From contig JBAXZR010000005.1 of NCBI GenBank assembly GCA_041670165.1, forward strand, positions 1 to 64,000: a stretch of 64,000 nucleotides of DNA, read 5' to 3'. Both the position numbers and the translations under genes were made by a program. Numbering within the stretch: position 1 is the stretch's first letter; each line of letters begins with the position of its first letter. Positions 60,406 through 64,000 of the stretch are shown here, piece after piece. The notes under the pieces were generated by a model. It saw only the letters and a list, made by a program, of their open reading frames with translations, did no database searches and was not told where the DNA came from. This DNA is from JBAXZR01 sp041670165. GTDB taxonomy: Bacteria > Bacillota > Clostridia > Christensenellales > UBA1242.

Positions 60406-60439
60406 TTTGTTTATTTTTCTAAACAATTTTTCAATATCA

Positions 60440-60468
60440 TTAAAAAAGCTCACATAATGAGCTTATTT
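60440..60468 (-). terminator. Terminator of the gene at 60488
   Basis: AAGCTCA (60446-60452) pairs with TGAGCTT (60458-60464); on the minus strand a T-run follows. Confidence 0.7.
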
Positions 60469-60487
60469 TATTGCCATATTTTAAAAT

Positions 60488-60970
60488 TTAATTTGTTTGT
60501 TTAATTTCGTTTTTGTGCTGAAAATGGATTCCAATATGTCCAATTCCTAACATGATTATTGAAATAATAAGCCAAATATTTTTTCCATATATTCCAAGTA
60601 GAAAAAATCCAATGACAGGTAATGTTGCGCCAGCAACAGGGACTCCAAGAATTGAACTATAAAAGTCTTGCAATTGTTTTTTACTTTTGAAATATCTTAT
60701 CCACCAAATCTCATATAAAATCATAACCAAAAATGAAATGACTAGCCATATGCTCCAAAGTGAAATTTCATTAATATTAAAATCAATAAACATCACAGAA
60801 ACAGGAGTAACCAAAAATTGACCAATCCTTTCGAAGTAGCTTAAAATTTTATTTTCATTTTTTGCAGTATAGTTTGCTGGTTGATGTTTTGTCCAAATTA
60901 AATTTGGAATTGTAATCATTGCAATATACAACAAACCAACATATGAAAATCCTAAATGTCCTAACCACAT
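60488..60970 (-). CDS. Four- to five-helix membrane protein, unknown
   Basis: 160 residues. Hydrophobic helices lie at about 5-23, 50-65, 69-90, 103-128 and 130-150. Conserved-looking segments are IPNLIWTKHQPANY, FERIGQFLVTPVSVMF and YEIWWIRYFKSKKQLQDFYSSILGVPVAGATLPV. I recognise the general type as a small uncharacterised Firmicutes membrane protein but cannot name a function. GGAG lies 10 bases before the ATG. It forms a single-gene unit. Confidence 0.7.
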   Translation of the reverse strand: MWLGHLGFSYVGLLYIAMITIPNLIWTKHQPANYTAKNENKILSYFERIGQFLVTPVSVMFIDFNINEISLWSIWLVISFLVMILYEIWWIRYFKSKKQLQDFYSSILGVPVAGATLPVIGFFLLGIYGKNIWLIISIIMLGIGHIGIHFQHKNEIKQTN

Positions 60971-61192
60971 AATAATAACTCCAATTATTTTTTTTGATAT
61001 TATTTTTGATCCAATTTAACCTATGAAAACTCGACAAAGTTATTTTGATAAATATTGTGTATTATTTCCACTCATTGATGATTAAAATTTCCTCGTTAAG
61101 TTATCTTATTATATATTACTTTTTAAAAATTTGGAATCTAAAAAATATATAAAAAAATTTAATAAATACAAATTTTCAAATCAAATCTATTG

Positions 61193-62308
61193 TTAGTTAT
61201 TTGGGAAAATACATATTGGTACTTCCATTTCCTCTTTTGTATATCCTGAATGATTTCCTTTCAGTCTGTTTAAATCATCACAAAAGGCAAGTGCTTTAAA
61301 GGTGTTATTGCCGATTACAACAAAGTCGCCCAAAAATTCTTTTATTTTTTCTTTGTTTTCACCATTTCCAAAAATTCCTAGATTAATAAGATAATCACTT
61401 TCATACAAATCAAAATCGTTCCCATATTTTTCAATAAAAAGTTTTTTAAAAAATGAATCTTTTCCTTTCTTAACCTTAATACTTGTAAATCTATTTTCCA
61501 TGCTTAATGGTCTTTCAATCAAATCCATAATTTCTTCATCTTTATAAATTTCAATATATTCTGAAATATCAATATGTCCATGATCAGCTGTTGTAATGAT
61601 TAAAATATCACTATTTTGCTTTAAAAAATCTTCTAATCTTGTTTGAATTTCTTTAAATTTTTCTTTTGTTTCTTTGCTTTTAATTCCAAACTCATGCATT
61701 GTGTGATCAGGCTCGTCGCAGTAGCAATATACAAATTTATTATTATCGTTATTGTTTACAACAAAATCCAATTTTTCAAAAAGTTCTTGAATTGAGTTTG
61801 CATTTAGTTTTTCAACTTTTTCAAAATTTTTAACATAGCTTGGGGCAATCACACTTATTTTTCTATCAGTTTTTGACTTATCGACAAATGCTGTGATATC
61901 TCCGCCAATATATTTTTCTGTTGGCAAATGAGTGTAATAATCTCTTGACAAAAAAATCTCAGAAACTTTATTTTGTTCTTTTAAGAACAAACTCCATGAT
62001 AGCCACAAATGCTCATCTGGATATTTTGTGGAAAGAAGGGAGGTTGTTGCATTTGTTGTGGTTGCGGGAATTGTAGATTTTATTGTATCAATAATATGAT
62101 TTTTATAAAAAGTGTCATTATTTTCAGTAAGTTCATTCACATTATAGAGTCCAAGCCCATCAAAAATAATAAACACAACATTTTTTGTGTTTTCATTTAG
62201 TTTGTTTTCTAGTGATTTTAACATGGTAATTCCAGTTTCAACACCAACAAAGTTAGCAAGTGTTGCTGACAAATTCAACAAGCTATTTTCGAAATTTCTT
62301 TCAATCAT
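61193..62308 (-). CDS. Type I phosphodiesterase/nucleotide pyrophosphatase-like enzyme
   Basis: 371 residues from the ATG at 62308, chosen because GGAGATGAAT directly precedes it; earlier in-frame ATGs at 62320 and 62341 lack a site. The alkaline-phosphatase-fold metal ligands are visible: FDGLG (first Asp), IPATTTNATTSLLS (threonine nucleophile), YCDEPDHTMHEFG (Asp, His), TADHGH (Asp-His) and GNHSGYT (His). Such enzymes cleave phosphodiester or pyrophosphate bonds with two zinc ions. There is no signal peptide, so it is probably cytoplasmic. Confidence 0.85.
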   Translation of the reverse strand: MIERNFENSLLNLSATLANFVGVETGITMLKSLENKLNENTKNVVFIIFDGLGLYNVNELTENNDTFYKNHIIDTIKSTIPATTTNATTSLLSTKYPDEHLWLSWSLFLKEQNKVSEIFLSRDYYTHLPTEKYIGGDITAFVDKSKTDRKISVIAPSYVKNFEKVEKLNANSIQELFEKLDFVVNNNDNNKFVYCYCDEPDHTMHEFGIKSKETKEKFKEIQTRLEDFLKQNSDILIITTADHGHIDISEYIEIYKDEEIMDLIERPLSMENRFTSIKVKKGKDSFFKKLFIEKYGNDFDLYESDYLINLGIFGNGENKEKIKEFLGDFVVIGNNTFKALAFCDDLNRLKGNHSGYTKEEMEVPICIFPNN

Positions 62309-62680
62309 ATTCATCTCCATAACAATTATTATATCATACAAAAATTTGATTACAGATAAAAAATTTCAAAAATTTTTACGATATAATGTATTATAACATT
62401 TTGATTTTAGTGGTGGCATATTTATAAAAAGAAAAAATTTTTAAATTTATCCTTTTTCTTATTTTTTTTAAAAAGCAAACTTGATTAGTAATCAAAAAAA
62501 TTCTAATATAAAAAATATTGACGGAGAGTGTTGTTAAATAAAAATCACCACTTTTTTGATTACTGTAAATCTCTTTCAACATAAGTTGTTGATAGTGGCA
62601 AGATTTATTTGGTTTTCCTTTATTAAGTTATAAAATTAAGATTATTATTATAAATAATAAATACAAAAAATATTTTCATT
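62309..62680. other. Intergenic region with a 15-bp palindrome
   Basis: Contains TATAAT (minus strand, 62333-62328) for the phosphodiesterase gene. It also has TTGATTA-G-TAATCAA (62481-62495), a perfect palindrome that could be an operator or part of a weak terminator for the pseudogene. Otherwise AT-rich with nothing recognised. Confidence 0.45.
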
Positions 62681-63155
62681 TTATTTTAATTCATTTTGCC
62701 AAGATACAAAATTAAAACGGGTATTTGCTGGACTTGTTGATGGCAACAAAACAAGTGGAATGGAAATATTGTTTTGTAAACAATATTTTTTTGTTAAATG
62801 ATAAGCAGTTGTTCCGTTGCATAAAATTTTTCGAATGGTAGTGGTTTTCAAAACAAGTTTTAAATTGGAAAAGATAATGTCTTGTAAATGATTGTCTGCA
62901 CTGTCTATGTTTTTACAACTTTGTATTATATCCCAAAGTGCAATATTGTTTTTAAGTAATAACGCCTTTTTCTCTAAAATAGTATTAGCATTTTCATGAA
63001 AAAATTTTATTAATAACCCGCCAAAAACGATTTCGTGGATTCCCATAATAAAACTCGTTTTTGCGACTTAAAACACTTGGAAAACTGCCTAAAATTAACA
63101 CACTACAATCACAATCAAACACAGGTTCAAATCCATTTAAAACATTCATTTCCAT
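62681..63155 (-). pseudogene. DNA-deoxyinosine glycosylase (UDG superfamily), frameshifted
   Basis: The C-terminal part reads in one frame (62681 to about 63010): EKKALLLKNNIALWDIIQSC, LCNGTTAYHL and LPSTSPANTRF. The N-terminal part, from an ATG at 63155 or 63149, reads in another frame: CSVLILGSFPSVLSRKNEF, YYGNPRNRFW, VINKIF. Together they make the complete family signature. The frames join at a run of six T near 63003-63008, where loss of one T would restore a continuous protein of about 158 residues. This is either a true frameshift mutation, an assembly error at a homopolymer, or slippage. Confidence 0.8.
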
Positions 63156-63306
63156 AAATCTAGTCTACCCAAAATATTCATTCAATAAAAAAAAGATTAA
63201 CAAGAGTTTTAAAGATGAAACAAAAAAAATAGGAGCATTAAAACATTTTATTTTATTAAATAAATCTTTTCTTTATATTTTTTAGTATAGTTTATTTCAA
63301 TAAAAA

Positions 63307-63330
63307 AGAGAGTTATAACTCTCTATTTTT
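63307..63330. terminator. Bidirectional terminator at the recombinase stop codon
   Basis: AGAGAGT (63307-63313), loop TATA, ACTCTCT (63318-63324), with A-run left and T-run right. The recombinase stop codon lies inside it. Confidence 0.7.
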
Positions 63331-64000
63331 AAGGGTAAAAATTAAGGGTAAAATACATCTGTAACTTTTTAAATTTTTAAAACCCATATAAATCTGGCGG
63401 GAAAGTGGTAATTGCTTTTGAACTAATTTTGCAAGACTTGCAGCTCCTTGTATTTCGGCTTTTGTAACAGCCTCACCATCAGGCATATTGCAACCTCTGA
63501 AGTTGAAAGTAACTATTGTGTCATCATCTGCGCAAATCACTAATGAAATCAAGTTTTCAATTACGCTGCGTTGGTATTCCTTATCATTTGGGTCACCATT
63601 AACAACATCACCGATGAATTCAGTTATATCTTCCTTTCTTAATCTATAGGCTCTTTCAAGTTCAAGTTTAGATTTTTGTGTCAATAGGTCATCAAGAAAG
63701 AATTCATAGTCATTCATTTTTTGCTCTATCGTTTCTTGAAGCAAACTGCTCTTAGCTTTAACAAAAGCATCGGCAAGTTCAGCAACCTCTTTTTTTGCAT
63801 TTGCAATTTTAGTTTCAATGCTTTTCAAACTGTCTGTGCCTGTTCGGCTTTGATAATATTTGACCGTGTCATTTGCTACCATTTCTGCATTTTCTGGTTG
63901 ACGTAAAAACTCTACAACACATTCAACAACGTATTTTTCGAGATGTTCTTTGTGTTGATGCTTTTTAATACATTTGCCCTTTTTCTTTTGTTTACAAGCA
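63313..64000 (-). CDS. C-terminal part of a large serine recombinase (start outside window)
   Basis: The frame is open from the window edge to a TAA at 63313-63315, 228 residues visible. It begins within a zinc-ribbon/recombinase segment (CKQKKKGKCIKKHQHKEHLEKYVVECVVEFL), followed by a long coiled coil (SIETKIANAKKEVAELADAFVKAKSS, ending near KSKLELERAYRLRK). It ends with a short domain (YQRSVIENLISLVICADDDTIVTFNF) typical of the C-terminus of large serine integrases. These insert and excise phages and conjugative elements. An internal ATG at 63882 is not the true start. It implies a mobile element beginning at or beyond the right edge. Confidence 0.85.
   Translation of the reverse strand, partial: ACKQKKKGKCIKKHQHKEHLEKYVVECVVEFLRQPENAEMVANDTVKYYQSRTGTDSLKSIETKIANAKKEVAELADAFVKAKSSLLQETIEQKMNDYEFFLDDLLTQKSKLELERAYRLRKEDITEFIGDVVNGDPNDKEYQRSVIENLISLVICADDDTIVTFNFRGCNMPDGEAVTKAEIQGAASLAKLVQKQLPLSRQIYMGFKNLKSYRCILPLIFTLKNREL

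Noticed and set aside
63121..63136. GGTTCAAATCC, like a tRNA T-arm
   Set aside because: No acceptor, D or anticodon stem can be drawn around it; it is coding sequence of the glycosylase.

Overview
The window is AT-rich throughout (clearly low GC) and reads as a chromosomal segment of an anaerobic low-GC Bacillota (Firmicutes), probably an uncultured Clostridia-like lineage. Supporting signs are the order secG, rnr, smpB, ssrA (tmRNA); a class III oxygen-sensitive ribonucleotide reductase (nrdD-nrdG) behind an NrdR-like box; an ABC-F ribosome-protection gene behind an attenuator; a yjdF riboswitch; AGGAGG-type ribosome binding sites; and UGA used as a normal stop. Species cannot be fixed from the sequence alone.

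Layout. 1-2.1 kb: tail of an operon with a P-loop-less AAA-like protein and a metallopeptidase/VWA-like protein. 2.5-8.3 kb: HD phosphohydrolase, a leaderless unknown gene, and a MarR-controlled heterodimeric ABC exporter. 8.5-15.8 kb: lipoprotein, nucleotidyltransferase fused to a degenerate Nudix-like domain, RdgB/HAM1, a YwaF-type membrane protein, an M49-like metallopeptidase and unknowns. 16-20 kb: DUF1538 membrane protein with two PII-like proteins, then an SCP2-like protein with an iron alcohol dehydrogenase. 20-26 kb: GT32 glycosyltransferase, WecB epimerase, exonuclease III, an ABC-2 exporter, TcdA. 26.2-28.1 kb: two jelly-roll (C1q/BclA-C-like) surface proteins, one with a Cys-Pro repeat stalk. 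28.4-30.1 kb: ABC-F gene with leader peptide and attenuator. 30.3-35.7 kb: a Fur-family regulator heading an operon of a CooC/MinD-type ATPase, a Y4yA-type PLP decarboxylase, a cysteine-synthase-like enzyme fused to rhodanese, and a SufS-like desulfurase. This is the best candidate for an undescribed system.

36-40 kb: S66 peptidase, yjdF riboswitch and gene, mgtE behind a leader peptide with mutually exclusive hairpins, and an M23-like protein lacking one metal ligand. 40.2-60.1 kb is bracketed by two inverted copies of an intergenic repeat. Between them lie housekeeping genes: YhhN, AlkD, secG-rnr-smpB-ssrA, three-domain LigD, HAD phosphatase, a coiled-coil membrane protein, patatin, a ComEC-like metallo-hydrolase, nrdDG, a P-loop-less shikimate-kinase-like protein and transketolase. 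The 59.6-60.4 kb stretch has no protein gene but holds two candidate structured RNAs. The right end has a membrane protein, a phosphodiesterase, a frameshifted deoxyinosine glycosylase and the C-terminus of a large serine recombinase, so a mobile element may abut the window.

A recurring feature is a set of genes with good sigma-A-type promoters whose -10 hexamer lies only 6-7 bases before the ATG, with no ribosome binding site. These appear to be leaderless mRNAs and occur beside genes with ordinary Shine-Dalgarno sites.
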